64,000 nt of DNA, taken from Gp6-AA40 sp036407095. Its GTDB lineage: Bacteria > Acidobacteriota > Vicinamibacteria > Vicinamibacterales > UBA2999. Below, piece after piece: positions 1 through 11,539 of this stretch. Below the pieces are notes generated by a model, which did not search any database, was not told the origin of the DNA, and saw only the letters and a list, made by a program, of their open reading frames with translations. Location of the stretch: assembly GCA_036407095.1 (NCBI GenBank), contig DASWZV010000126.1, forward strand, positions 175,350 to 239,349, given 5' to 3'. Positions within the stretch are counted from its first letter, which is position 1. Each line of letters opens with the position of its first letter. A program made the translations under genes and the position numbers.

Positions 1-1241
1 CGCGTCGCCGCCGGCTCGATCCGGAGGACACCTCCGTTCTGGTCGTGATCGACGATCACGTACAACAGCTCATCGGGCCCCTGACGAACATCGCGGACGC
101 GCATCCGCAGCGGCACGAGGAGCGACTCGCGACGGAGTTCCTCGAGCTTCTCATTGACGAGAACCCGCTCCAGATGGCCCGTTCCAGGGATCTCGCCGGT
201 GCGCTGGCCGCCGACGAAGATATCGCCCTTCCACTTCGCCAGCTTGCTGCCGGTGTAGATCGTCATGCCTGACAACGAGATCGACGGCATCCAGTACACG
301 ACCGGCCGTTCGAATTCTTCCTTCGAGAACGTCGGCGATTGCCAAGGCCCCGGGTAGCTGCGGCCGAGACTGACGATCGGCCATCCGTAATTGGCGCCCG
401 GCTTCAGGATGTTGATCTTGTCGCCGCCGTTCGGTCCCATCTCGTTCTGCCACATCTCCCCTGTCGCCGGATGCACGGCAAGTCCCAGAGAGTTCCGGTG
501 ACCGAGCGTGAAGATCTCCGGCTTGTGCCCGGCGCGTCCACTGAACGGATTGTCCGCAGGCACCGTCCCATCGTCATTGAGGCGAAGCACCTTGCCGGCG
601 TAGCTGTTCGGATCCTGCGAGCTGCTCCCGTTGCCGCTGCTCGGTGTCGTCATATAGAGCTTGCCGTCGCGACCCCACGCAAGCCGCGACGGACCGCTCA
701 CACTGGGCCCGCAACTGAAGATGTCCTCGAGTCCAGATATCGACGATCCATCAAACCGTCCGCGAGCGAGCGTCAGCGCGGTTTGTTTCTGGTCGACTGG
801 CTTGATGTACGTGAAATAGATGAATCGATTCGTCGCGAACTGAGGATGCAGCACGACCTCCATCAGCCCCGACCGCCCTTGAACGCGCACCGTTGGCGCA
901 CCAGGAACGGACTTCGGATCGAGCACGCCATTTCGAATGATCCGCAATCGGCCTTCCTTCTCGGTCACGAGCATGGTGCTGCTTGCCCCGAGCGAAGTCG
1001 AGGGGTCAATCGAGAGGAACGCGATGCTCCACGGATTCACGAGATGCTGCGCGATCGGAACGACCCGGATGCGCATGACCTCAGCGGTATCGAATTCGAT
1101 CGGCTCGGCTGGTATCGGCAGCGGCTCGAATCCGGCGGGCGCCACTGGTATGCCGCCGTCGAACGGAACCCTCTGCTGGGCGGTCGCAGCGAGTTGAATG
1201 CCAATAAAGAACACAACGACCGTGCCGAGCAGCCGCGTCAT
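1..1241 (-). CDS. PQQ-dependent sugar dehydrogenase (GSDH type), 3' end outside window
   Basis: The reading frame is open from an ATG at 1241 to the window edge, 413 codons without a stop. The first ~20 residues form a signal peptide, so the protein is probably periplasmic. Visible motifs are those of the glucose/sorbosone dehydrogenase beta-propeller: NPWSIAFL near the N-terminus, LVTEKEGRLRII, VVLHPQFATNRFIYFTY, DNPFSG, EIFTLGHRNSLGLA, GGDKINILKPGANYGWP and, near the edge, GDIFVGG. The family oxidises aldoses or similar alcohols using PQQ; substrate cannot be read from sequence. Between SIAFL and MLVTE there are about a dozen extra residues containing DPSTSLGA, encoded by a palindromic repeat (separate entry). 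A paralogue lies at 24639-25823. Confident about the family. Confidence 0.88.
   Translation of the reverse strand, partial: MTRLLGTVVVFFIGIQLAATAQQRVPFDGGIPVAPAGFEPLPIPAEPIEFDTAEVMRIRVVPIAQHLVNPWSIAFLSIDPSTSLGASSTMLVTEKEGRLRIIRNGVLDPKSVPGAPTVRVQGRSGLMEVVLHPQFATNRFIYFTYIKPVDQKQTALTLARGRFDGSSISGLEDIFSCGPSVSGPSRLAWGRDGKLYMTTPSSGNGSSSQDPNSYAGKVLRLNDDGTVPADNPFSGRAGHKPEIFTLGHRNSLGLAVHPATGEMWQNEMGPNGGDKINILKPGANYGWPIVSLGRSYPGPWQSPTFSKEEFERPVVYWMPSISLSGMTIYTGSKLAKWKGDIFVGGQRTGEIPGTGHLERVLVNEKLEELRRESLLVPLRMRVRDVRQGPDELLYVIVDHDQNGGVLRIEPAAT
986..1005. repeat. Palindromic dispersed repeat inserted in frame in the PQQ dehydrogenase
   Basis: The + strand reads ccccgagcgaagtcgagggg, an imperfect palindrome with CCCC/GGGG ends. 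In the minus-strand gene it encodes DPSTSLGA, between two blocks (SIAFL and MLVTEKEGRL) that are normally separated only by a short turn in this family. This looks like a small repeat that landed in frame in a surface loop. The unit resembles CCCTCGACT(T)CGCTCRGGG repeats known from environmental bacterial genomes; that link is from memory, not from a search. Confidence 0.6.
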
Positions 1242-1297
1242 CACATCACCTCGAGAGCAGCGGTAGTATACGGGCCTCAGTTGGTCCTGGGTGCTTC

Positions 1298-1429
1298 GTG
1301 CTTGGTTCTTCGTCCGTACGTGGTCCTATGGTCCCATAGTCCCTGTCCGCGCCCGGCGCGGCACCAAGGACCAAAGCACCAAGGACGAAGGACGGACCCA
1401 GGACCACTGACGGACCAAGAACCAAGCAC
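1298..1429. repeat. Long imperfect inverted repeat of short tandem units
   Basis: Arms of 30 bp at 1298-1327 and 1400-1429 are inverted copies of one another with about three mismatches, separated by 72 bp. The arms and the DNA between them consist of variations on a 7-8 base unit (GTGCTTG, GGTTCTT, GGTCCTT and complements). The element fills the gap between the divergently oriented PQQ dehydrogenase and nucleotidyltransferase genes. No coding sequence is supported here. It could form a strong RNA hairpin just upstream of the ATG at 1445. Confidence 0.7.
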
Positions 1430-1444
1430 TCAGCACCAGGGATC

Positions 1445-2357
1445 ATGAAGAACGACACGTCAACCGCCGACTTCGCCGCCGCGCTCGATGCGCTCGTCCC
1501 CCAGCTCCAGGCCGATCGCTCGATACTGGCCGCGCTGCTCGCCGGCAGCCTGTCGCACGATCGCGTGTGGGAGAAGTCGGATATCGACATGCTGCTCGTC
1601 ACCGTCGATGACAAGCTCGCCGGACCGCCGTACGTGTCGCTCAACGCCGATGGCGTCAACGTGCACGCGATGCTGATGCAGCGGGCGGAGTTTCGAAAGC
1701 TGGCCGAAGGCAGCGTGCATCAGTCGTTCATGCACTCGTTCCTCGCCAAGAGCCGGGTGTTGTTCACGCACGACGAGACGATCCGCGATCTTTGCGGGCG
1801 GCTCCAGCGCATCGGCGAGCGCGACACCTCTCTCGCGCTGCTCCGCGCCGGCACTCACGTGCTGCCCTCTCTCTACAAGGCGCGCAAGTTTCTGATCACG
1901 CGCGGCGACCTCGAGTACACGGCGCTCTGGATCCTCTACGCCGCCACGCCGCTCGCACAGGTCGAGGTCATCTCGGCACGGAGGCTGGTCGACCGCGAGG
2001 TCATCCTGCAGGCGCTCGACCTCAACCCTCAGTTCTTCAAGATCGTCTATACCGATCTCTTGAACGCGAAGAAGACCAGGAAGGCCGTGGAGGACGCGCT
2101 TGGCGCCGCTGACGCCTATATGGCGAAGCGCGCGAAGCGGCTGTTCGCGCCCGTGCTCGACTACCTTCGCGACGCCGGCGAGATCCGATCGGCGAGCGAC
2201 ATCGAGGACCACTTCTCGCGCAGCTTCGGAATCGAGGGCGTCACGACCGCCTGCGAATATCTCTCCGATCGCAATCTGATCGTCAAGGCATCCTCGCCGG
2301 TTCGCGCGACCAAGCGCAGCTCGGCGTCGTTGCAGGAGCTCGCGTTCTTCCTCCCGG

Positions 2358-2377
<20 letters not shown>
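1445..2377 (+). CDS. Nucleotidyltransferase-domain protein
   Basis: 310 aa. Residues 34-48 carry the polymerase-beta-type nucleotidyltransferase motif: G34-S35, then D46-x-D48 in the block EKSDIDMLLVTVDD. A helical middle (~135-235, with KARKFLITRGDLEYTALWILY) may act as substrate-binding domain, and the C-terminal ~60 residues look like a winged-helix or similar small domain. Similar proteins transfer nucleotides to small molecules or proteins; no substrate can be named. The last 20 bases overlap the start of uvrA in another frame, so the two are probably cotranscribed and translationally coupled. No signal peptide; cytoplasmic. Confidence 0.7.
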
Positions 2378-5285
<2,908 letters not shown>

Positions 5286-5295
5286 TTCAGAATTG

Positions 5296-5341
5296 AGAAT
5301 GCAGAATGCAGACACTGTCCGAATTCTGCATTCTGCATTCT
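5296..5341. terminator. Perfect 17-bp inverted repeat between convergent genes
   Basis: The left arm agaatgcagaatgcaga (5296-5312) and its exact reverse complement (5325-5341) flank a 12-base loop. Each arm contains about two copies of a 7-base unit. It sits between the 3' ends of uvrA (+) and the DUF6152 gene (-), so it is placed to terminate both transcripts. The AT-richness and tandem units also fit a dispersed-repeat element rather than a dedicated terminator. Confidence 0.65.
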
Positions 5342-5357
5342 GCATTACAGCGAGGTT

Positions 5358-5765
5358 CTATTCGTCCACTCCCCGGAACCGTACCGTGTGCCCGTCCGGA
5401 TAGGTAATCGCGATCAGAAGTCCAACCGGACTCTTCCCATCGAGTGCCGGCGTCAACGTCACGGTGATTTCATCCCCGACGTGGAGGGCATTTGGTCCTC
5501 CGGTCTTGCCGAGGCCGAGCCTCGCGATCTGCTGCACGCTGCCGCCGACGATTGCCCACTCGACGGTCTTCCCGTCCTCGCCCTTGGCCTCGATTCTCAG
5601 GGACGAATGCGGATTGACCAGCCTGAATGCCTTGAACGTGCCGGTCACCTTGGATTCTTTTCCCAGCGCGTACACACCAGCAAGCGAATGATGCGCGAAC
5701 ACCGACGCACTCGCCAGGAGGCACGCGCAGAGGACAACGACGGATCGCATAGTCCATTTGGTCAT
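5358..5765 (-). CDS. Secreted DUF6152-family protein
   Basis: 135 aa with a clear signal peptide ending near VFAHHSLAG. After cleavage the mature protein begins with the HHSxxxxY block and has the NPHSSLRIEAKG motif seen in DUF6152 proteins, small periplasmic beta-rich proteins of unknown function common in Acidobacteriota. A second member is at 55319-55711. The gene lies directly downstream of, and in the same direction as, the secreted hypothetical at 5808-7601, and the pair probably form an operon. Two adjacent His at the mature N-terminus suggest metal binding, which is speculation. Confidence 0.75.
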   Translation of the reverse strand: MTKWTMRSVVVLCACLLASASVFAHHSLAGVYALGKESKVTGTFKAFRLVNPHSSLRIEAKGEDGKTVEWAIVGGSVQQIARLGLGKTGGPNALHVGDEITVTLTPALDGKSPVGLLIAITYPDGHTVRFRGVDE

Positions 5766-5807
5766 GAGTCCATCCTCCAGGCCATCTAACGATGGCCTCG
5801 ACGTACG

Positions 5808-7601
5808 TCAGTGTCGAATCTGTGAGGCGGCTGCGTCGGTCTCTTGACTCGTCTCGCAGTAGCCTCGTTCTCGAATGAGGGCCGCGTTTGGACCCGTGTT
5901 GCGCCTGACCACACGTGTCGGGAACACCAATGGCTCCGCGAACACCTCGGGATCTTCGACCGTCACGTCGTAGAAGATCGCGTCGCCTTCACGCCTGAAC
6001 TTCTCTACGACATGCATGTCCGTCGAATGGAAGTACCCGCCGCGCCCGATCCAGGTCGTGTCGATGAACCCGATGGAGTCGAGCACGAGGGTGTCGCCCT
6101 CCCAGCGTCCGACCGTGTTGCCCATGTAGTTCTGCTCGAGATCGGCGTTTTCAGTGCGCTTGCGGTTGTCGGTCGGGATGATGCGGTACTCGCCGTATCC
6201 GCCGCCGGCATCGCCTCCCATATAGAGGAAGGTAATGTCGTTTTCGGTCTGCCAGATTCGCCGCGGTGGACCCTGCCGCGGAACGCCCAGCGGCTGGCAG
6301 GTCATGACCGGGTCGTTCTTGTTCGTCCACATGTCGAGCTGCTGCACTTTGTCCCAGTGCTCCGGTTTGTACATCGGACGTCCCAACTGTCCGAAGCGCG
6401 AGGGGGAGTAGAGCTCGAAGTCCTCGGTCTGATTGGTGCCTCTGTTGCAGGGTCTTGCCTGCGTCGGTCCGCATCGGCGCCCGCCGTTCCCCATGTAGTT
6501 GCCGATCCAGTCGTTCCACGCCCACGCGCCCGTCAGGTCGGGATGCGCGCCGAGTCGCGGTGTGGTCGCCTTCGTGTTCGCTGGCGGCTCCTGCTTCGCG
6601 AACACGATCGCGGGAGCCTTCGTCGTGACATTCATCGCTTTCTGCACGCTTGGCGGCACCGGCGCAACGACGTATACATTGCCGGTCTCGGTCACGTCCG
6701 TCGTCAGATCGCGGACGACCGCGCCGTTCTTCTTTTCGATCATCTTGCCGGCGTAGAAGACCTCGATGTGGTTCAGCGGGTTGTTCCAATCTTTGTAGTC
6801 GCTGTAGGTGAACTCGGTTGTCGTCTGGCCCTGCGTGACGACGACCTTCTCGGTCATGTATTTCGCATCGAGTGTGGCCTTCGCCGTCGCGCCTGGCACA
6901 CCTGGAATCGGGAACGTCACGACTGGCTTGCCGGCTTCCCACGCCACGGAAGTGTTGCCCATTTTGTCGACGCCATCGGCGATCACCGTGCCCGGGTTGG
7001 CCCCCAACGTCCAGGTGTCCATCGTTCCCGCGAGCGCGGACTTGGGTGCGCCCTGCGGACTGGCCCAGATTCGAATGAGCCGCTCCTGCACGGCCGCCGG
7101 CATCGCAGCAACCTTGCCTTTGGTTCCGGCGATCTCTGCCCCGGGTGTGTCCTCGTTCCACGCGTACTGCCAGCTGACCACCTCGATGTTCGAGTAAGTC
7201 TGCTTGTTGGCGCGTGTGCAGGTGTACCGAATCCGCTGACTGAGCGTCTGATAGTTGGTGCTCGCGCGATACTTCGAGAGCGAGCACGGCTGGCCGTCTA
7301 CCTGAATGATGCCCCCTTTGGCCTGATACTCGAGCGTCGCGACCATGTCGCGCTCGTCGGTGCCCTTCAGCATCCCCTGGCCCCACATCCAGTTGAAGAG
7401 CACGGCGCGCAAGTCCTTCGCACCGGCTGCGGGTGTGTACGGTGCACCAGCGTTCGGATCGTTGCCCCGACCGCCGCCCCGGCCGGGCGCACCTGCCGGA
7501 CCTTGCGCCGGAGCCTGCGCCGCGAGCGTCATCGCCATGCCGACCGCGAGGACGAGGGCGAGCGCGAGACGTATCAAACGGGTTCTTCGACCAACATCCA
7601 T
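5808..7601 (-). CDS. Large secreted PDxxGxW-family protein, function unknown
   Basis: 597 aa. Signal peptide at 1-28 (LALALVLAVGMAMTLAAQA), then a Gly/Pro/Arg-rich linker. Residues ~50-170 resemble a secreted domain with RYTCTRANKQTYSNIEV. The C-terminal half holds the block PDLTGAWAWNDW and the segment WEGDTLVLDSIGF...VVEKFRR, shared with the proteins at 7833 and 14685. GGGGAGGA-type ribosome-binding sequence precedes the ATG at 7601. No catalytic motif is recognised. It heads a probable operon with the DUF6152 gene. Confidence refers to the gene being real and exported, not to a function. Confidence 0.75.
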   Translation of the reverse strand: MDVGRRTRLIRLALALVLAVGMAMTLAAQAPAQGPAGAPGRGGGRGNDPNAGAPYTPAAGAKDLRAVLFNWMWGQGMLKGTDERDMVATLEYQAKGGIIQVDGQPCSLSKYRASTNYQTLSQRIRYTCTRANKQTYSNIEVVSWQYAWNEDTPGAEIAGTKGKVAAMPAAVQERLIRIWASPQGAPKSALAGTMDTWTLGANPGTVIADGVDKMGNTSVAWEAGKPVVTFPIPGVPGATAKATLDAKYMTEKVVVTQGQTTTEFTYSDYKDWNNPLNHIEVFYAGKMIEKKNGAVVRDLTTDVTETGNVYVVAPVPPSVQKAMNVTTKAPAIVFAKQEPPANTKATTPRLGAHPDLTGAWAWNDWIGNYMGNGGRRCGPTQARPCNRGTNQTEDFELYSPSRFGQLGRPMYKPEHWDKVQQLDMWTNKNDPVMTCQPLGVPRQGPPRRIWQTENDITFLYMGGDAGGGYGEYRIIPTDNRKRTENADLEQNYMGNTVGRWEGDTLVLDSIGFIDTTWIGRGGYFHSTDMHVVEKFRREGDAIFYDVTVEDPEVFAEPLVFPTRVVRRNTGPNAALIRERGYCETSQETDAAASQIRH

Positions 7602-7832
7602 GGTGGTCCTCCCCTCACTTCATCAGTGCCACCAACGCGAGACGTGATGATGCGCCGACCGAACCTCCGATTCCTTTGTTGCTGGAGCGGCAATCGTGGC
7701 CGGATCCCCATGCTGGCGTTCGCATTGCAACGCGGATTTTAGCGCAGCCCAATGGCCATGTCGCCGCCGATCTTACTCACGGCAACGCGTTGCCACGGGA
7801 TACTGTAGGAGACTGGTCAAGGGAGAGCACTG

Positions 7833-8843
7833 ATGAGGAACATTCCGGTGTCCACGTTGGTCGCGATGTCGTTCTTGCTGTCGTCTTCGTTTGCACAGGG
7901 GCAAACGGACAAGCCCGCACCGCCCGCGGCGACGCGCACCAATGCGACCGGCAAGTCGATTCCGCGTTTGATCGACGGCAAGCCCGACATGCAGGGCTAC
8001 TGGACCAACCAGACGTTCACACCGCTCGAGCGGCCCGCGCAGTTCAAGGACAAGGCGTTCTTCACGGCCGAGGAGGCGAAGGCGTTCGCAGAGCGCGCGC
8101 TCGAAGACGTCAAGGATGTCCCTCGCGGCGATCAGGTGAAGAGCGATGCCGACATCCATTACGACGATGGCATCTGGCTGCTCGAGGGCTACAAGAAGGG
8201 CGCAATGCTGCGGACGTCGATCATCACCGACCCGACGGATGGACGCATCCCGCCTCTGAGCGCCGAGGGTCAGAAGCGCGCCCAGGCGCGCGCGGAAGCG
8301 CGCAAACGCATCGGCCCGTTCGATAGTGCGCAGGCGCGCGGCCTCTCGGAGCGCTGCATCTACTGGGCACACGAGGGCCCGCCAATCCTCCCCACCGGCT
8401 ACAACTCGAATCTCCTGATCGTGCAGGCGCCAGGCACGTTCGTCATTCAGCCCGAGATGATGCCGGTCGCTCGCATCGTGCCGCTCAATGGCCGTCCTGA
8501 CCTCGGCTCGGCCATTCGCGCCTACCGTGGCGAGTCACGGGGACGCTGGGACGGCGACACGATGGTCATCGAGACCAACAACTACAGCGAGAAGACGGGG
8601 TGGCGCGGATCGTCGGAGAACCTCAAGACTGTCGAGCGCCTCACGATGACCAGTCCAACGACGATTCGGTACCAGTTCACGGTGGAGGACGCCTCGACGT
8701 GGACGCGTCCGTGGAGCGGCGAATACGAAATGACCCGCATCGACGGGCCGCTGTTCGAATACGCCTGTCACGAAGGGAACTACCAGCTGGGGACGATCCT
8801 GAGGGGCGCCCGACGGGCGGAAGAAGCGGCGCAGAAGCGGTAA
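7833..8843 (+). CDS. Secreted PDxxGxW-family protein
   Basis: 336 aa; AGGGAGAG precedes the ATG. A signal peptide covers about residues 1-24 (STLVAMSFLLSSSFAQG). The mature part has the hallmark blocks of a paralogous family: KPDMQGYWTNQTFTPLERP, WDGDTMVIETNNY, and near the C-terminus YACHEGNYQLGTILRGARR. The same blocks recur in the protein at 14685-15713. The family is abundant in Acidobacteriota and its function is unknown to me. It is divergent from the 7601 gene across a 231-base gap in which no further gene is visible. Confidence 0.78.
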   Translation: MRNIPVSTLVAMSFLLSSSFAQGQTDKPAPPAATRTNATGKSIPRLIDGKPDMQGYWTNQTFTPLERPAQFKDKAFFTAEEAKAFAERALEDVKDVPRGDQVKSDADIHYDDGIWLLEGYKKGAMLRTSIITDPTDGRIPPLSAEGQKRAQARAEARKRIGPFDSAQARGLSERCIYWAHEGPPILPTGYNSNLLIVQAPGTFVIQPEMMPVARIVPLNGRPDLGSAIRAYRGESRGRWDGDTMVIETNNYSEKTGWRGSSENLKTVERLTMTSPTTIRYQFTVEDASTWTRPWSGEYEMTRIDGPLFEYACHEGNYQLGTILRGARRAEEAAQKR

Positions 8844-8877
8844 TCGAATCAAGCTGAGGGAACGGAGGATCGATCAC

Positions 8878-8946
8878 ACGGAGGAAACGGTGAGAACGGA
8901 GATCTTTTGTGATCGTGTTTCTCCGTTATCCCCGTTTCCTCCGTGT
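8878..8946. repeat. Imperfect inverted repeat built from GGAAACGG-like units
   Basis: Arms of 26 bp (8878-8903 and 8921-8946) are near-perfect inverted copies (about 24 matches) with a 17-base loop. Each arm contains tandem variants of a 7-8 base unit such as GGAGGAAACGG. Further CTCCGTTTCCT units continue to about 8985. It lies between the PDxxGxW gene and the VOC gene, where it could act as a terminator or mRNA-end structure. It has the same architecture, but another unit sequence, as the elements at 1298, 5296 and 34498. Confidence 0.65.
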
Positions 8947-9005
8947 ATTAGTCCCTCCGTGTCCTCCGTTTCCTCGGTTACGTCAGCACAAGTAGAATTC
9001 CCGGC

Positions 9006-10109
9006 ATGATGACAATCCCCCGCCGCAGCTTCCTCGCATCGCTTCCCGCGCTCGCCGTGGCGCCGCGTCTGCTCGCTCAAGGGCCGGCGCAGCCGACCTT
9101 CCGGGTCAACGGATTGAGTCAGATCACGCTGACGGTCAGCGACGTCAAACGATCGCTCGAGTTCTATCAAGGACTCTTTGGCATGCCGGTGCAGGCGCGC
9201 CAGGGTTCGACGGTGCTGCTCCGCATCGGCAACGGACCGCGCTTCCTCGCATTGCGTCAGGCTGCCGCAGGGGAACGTCCGTACATCAGCGCGTTCGGCT
9301 TCGGAGTGCAGGACTTCTCCATCGATCGCGCGATGCAGACGCTGGCCGCCCATGGCATCACCGCTGCCCCATCGGGAGGTGACAAACCCGGGCCGAAGCA
9401 GGCGCTGGTTCGCACGCGGAAGCAGGACGAGGGCGGTTCGCCTGACGGCAGCACGCGCGATCTGTTCGTCGCCGATCCAAGCGGCGTGGTCTTCCAGTTG
9501 CACGACGTCAGCTACTGCGGCGGGAGCGGCGCACTCGGCAACGTCTGTCCGGTCGCGGAGCGCTCGCCCAAACCCGGCCTCATGGCGCTGAAGGATACGA
9601 GCCACTTCACCATCGCGGCGAGCGATCCGAGCACGGTGCCGATGTACATGGAGCTGTTCGGTCTGAAGCCGATGGTCTATCAGGCGGCGACGCCGGCCTG
9701 GCAGATCGGAACCGGCGTCCACTTCCTGATGTTCATCGGCGGTGGCGGTCCGACGCGCGGCGGAGGTGCGGCTGCTCCGCCGGCCGGACCCGGTCGCGGT
9801 GCGGCGGGTGGTGGCCCTGCGCGGCCCGCGGGCATCGACCATTCCTGCGTCGCGATCGAGAACTTCGATTCTGCAGCGGTGACCAAGCTACTCGTGAGCT
9901 ACGGACTCAAGCAGCAGGAAGGTCAGGGGCGATCACCGCTCGTCACCTACATCTCGCTGCGGATGCCGAATCGCGGCGGCGCTGAGGGCGGAACGCCGGA
10001 GTTGTACTTCACCGACCCGGATGGTCTCGCAATGCAGATTCAGGATGTGAAGTATTGCGGTGGCGGTGGACTGCTCGGCGAACTGTGTCCCCCACTGCCG
10101 CCGGCGTGA
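9006..10109 (+). CDS. Exported two-domain VOC (glyoxalase-like) protein
   Basis: 367 aa. The N-terminus IPRRSFLASLPALAVA has a twin-arginine-like motif, so Tat export is likely. Two vicinal-oxygen-chelate modules follow: about 30-165 (ITLTVSDVKRSLEFYQGLFGMPV ... LFVADPSGVVFQLHD) and about 195-355 (ending LYFTDPDGLAMQIQD). The two modules end in near-identical cysteine-containing tails (YCGGSG...LGNVCP and YCGGGG...LGELCP). A Gly/Pro/Arg-rich insert of roughly 35 residues interrupts the second module. VOC proteins use metal for glyoxalase, dioxygenase or binding roles; which one applies here cannot be told. Confidence 0.82.
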   Translation: MMTIPRRSFLASLPALAVAPRLLAQGPAQPTFRVNGLSQITLTVSDVKRSLEFYQGLFGMPVQARQGSTVLLRIGNGPRFLALRQAAAGERPYISAFGFGVQDFSIDRAMQTLAAHGITAAPSGGDKPGPKQALVRTRKQDEGGSPDGSTRDLFVADPSGVVFQLHDVSYCGGSGALGNVCPVAERSPKPGLMALKDTSHFTIAASDPSTVPMYMELFGLKPMVYQAATPAWQIGTGVHFLMFIGGGGPTRGGGAAAPPAGPGRGAAGGGPARPAGIDHSCVAIENFDSAAVTKLLVSYGLKQQEGQGRSPLVTYISLRMPNRGGAEGGTPELYFTDPDGLAMQIQDVKYCGGGGLLGELCPPLPPA

Positions 10110-10119
10110 GTCAGATGTA

Positions 10120-10169
10120 GAAGGAACGGAGGGACCCCCTCCGCTTCCTCTATCGCCGGCTTCAGCCGG
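10120..10169. repeat. Two adjacent hairpin repeats
   Basis: The first hairpin has arms 10120-10133 and 10137-10150 (12 of 14 pairs, units like GGAACGGAG). The second is CCGGC-TTCA-GCCGG at 10156-10169 (outer C/G pairs, TTCA loop), matching the TTCA-loop hairpins at 14593 and 55273. They fill the gap between the VOC gene and the O-methyltransferase gene and could stop or attenuate read-through. Confidence 0.55.
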
Positions 10170-10185
10170 ACTGTGGACAGGTGGG

Positions 10186-10824
10186 ATGCGGTCATTCGTC
10201 GCCGATCAAGTCGTCAACTACCTCGAGCAATTGGTGCCCGACCGCCCGCCTGCGCTCCAGGCCATGGAAGCGTACGCGCGGGAACAGCGATTCCCGATAA
10301 TCGGCCCGGTCGTCGGGCATCTCTGCTACCAGCTCACACGGATGATCGGCGCACGCCGTGTCTTCGAATTGGGCTCTGGATTCGGTTACTCGACTGCGTG
10401 GTTCGCTCGCGCTGTACAGGAAAACGGCGGCGGTGTCGTGCATCACGTGGTGTGGGACGAAGCGATGTCACGCCGCGCTCGCGCGGACCTGGATGCAATG
10501 GGATATCGCGGCATCGTCGAATACCACGTCGGTGAAGCGGTCGACGCGCTGCGCGCCCAAGCCGGACCCTTCGATCTCGTTTTCAACGACATCGACAAAC
10601 GGGCGTACCCGGAATCGCTTCCCGTCATCGCGGCGAAGCTGCGCGCTGGCGGCGTCCTGATCGTCGACAACATGCTGTGGAGCGGCCGCATCTTCGAGCC
10701 CCGCGACTCGTCGCCGGACACCCAAGGCGTACGCGAGATGACCAGGCTGCTCACGACATCTCCCGAATGGACGACCTCGGTGCTCCCCGTACGCGACGGC
10801 ATCATTCTCGCGGTGAAGCACTGA
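10186..10824 (+). CDS. O-methyltransferase, CCoAOMT-like
   Basis: About 212 aa from the ATG at 10186, chosen because upstream in-frame sequence runs through hairpin repeats and the VOC 3' end. It has the SAM-binding motif VFELGSGFGYSTAWFARA, an acidic metal or substrate block DLVFNDIDKRAYPESLPVI, and GGVLIVDNMLWSGRI, typical of the cation-dependent O-methyltransferase family 3. These enzymes methylate catechol-type hydroxyls. No signal peptide; cytoplasmic. A weak GGACAGGTGGG lies just ahead of the start. Confidence 0.85.
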   Translation: MRSFVADQVVNYLEQLVPDRPPALQAMEAYAREQRFPIIGPVVGHLCYQLTRMIGARRVFELGSGFGYSTAWFARAVQENGGGVVHHVVWDEAMSRRARADLDAMGYRGIVEYHVGEAVDALRAQAGPFDLVFNDIDKRAYPESLPVIAAKLRAGGVLIVDNMLWSGRIFEPRDSSPDTQGVREMTRLLTTSPEWTTSVLPVRDGIILAVKH

Positions 10825-10834
10825 CACGGTGCCG

Positions 10835-11383
10835 TCAGGGCTTGGAAGGAACTCCAGGTTTCTGACCGGACGAGACTTCGGCTTGTCCCGGCGCGAGCAC
10901 GTGGAGCCGCGACTTGAATCGCCATCCCTGCGGCGTCTTCACGTACACATCTTCGTAGTGACCCTGATGCTCCACTTTGTGCGGGTCGCCGTCGAGACCG
11001 ATTGCGATCAGGTCGATGCGTCCCGTCGCCCCGTCCGCCCTCGGCGTGATGACGTGGTTCACATACATGTGCTTGATGCCTTTCCACGGCACCTCGTCGC
11101 ACGTCTTCATGTCCCCGCGGGCCGCCGCGGCGAGGCTGTCGCGGCCCTGCCACTTCCTTCCGGGTCGGCCGTCCCGTGATGCGCTGAACCAGCCATCATC
11201 GGTGTACAGCGCCGCGTAGTCATACCCGTTGTTCGTGCACTCGTCGATGGCAACGGCGTAGCGAGCGATGAGCTGTTGGATGTCGATGTAGTCCTGCGTC
11301 GTGAGCGTCGGCGCCGGCGCGCGGCGGCCGGTCTGCTGTGCGCTCGCAACCTGCGCCGCGAGCGCGATCACGATCACGCTCAT
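10835..11383 (-). CDS. Secreted NTF2/SnoaL-like protein
   Basis: 182 aa from the ATG at 11383. An upstream ATG at 11470 would add 29 residues that are partly encoded by a dispersed repeat, so it is less likely. A short signal peptide (MSVIVIALAAQVASAQ) precedes an NTF2-like cone: YIDIQQLIARYAVAID, YDYAALYTDDGWF, HMYVNHVITPR, YEDVYVKTPQGWRFKSR. Such domains are either small enzymes (dehydratase/isomerase types) or binding domains; no catalytic assignment is possible. It converges on the O-methyltransferase with only about 10 bases between stops. A related protein is at 47057-47647. Confidence 0.75.
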   Translation of the reverse strand: MSVIVIALAAQVASAQQTGRRAPAPTLTTQDYIDIQQLIARYAVAIDECTNNGYDYAALYTDDGWFSASRDGRPGRKWQGRDSLAAAARGDMKTCDEVPWKGIKHMYVNHVITPRADGATGRIDLIAIGLDGDPHKVEHQGHYEDVYVKTPQGWRFKSRLHVLAPGQAEVSSGQKPGVPSKP

Positions 11384-11434
11384 GATCACTCGGATGACGT
11401 GTCGGCCGCAGCCCGTCGCGCGAGAGTGGACTCG

Positions 11435-11463
11435 TCCGCCGGAGCGCGAAGCGCGAAGGTGGA
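11435..11463. repeat. GCGCGAAGCGCGAA dispersed repeat
   Basis: The core gagcgcgaagcgcgaagg is flanked by CCGCC and GGTGG, giving a partly palindromic unit. Two further copies with the same core lie at 57500-57524 and 57534-57559. Here it is just upstream of the NTF2-like gene and would be translated if the upstream ATG at 11470 were used. Confidence 0.6.
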
Positions 11464-11539
11464 CCTGCATGACGCCGGATTCTATCAGGCGAACCCGAGT
11501 CGCCGGTCTCTGCTTTTCGACACCCAGACGCTACACTCC

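Noticed and set aside
1298..1429. Repeats considered as a CRISPR array
   Set aside because: Units are 7-8 bases, inverted rather than direct, with no spacers of constant length and no cas genes.
5844..7742. Long + strand open frame (632 codons) over the secreted PDxxGxW gene
   Set aside because: Antisense to a gene with signal peptide, ribosome-binding sequence and family motifs; no motif of its own.
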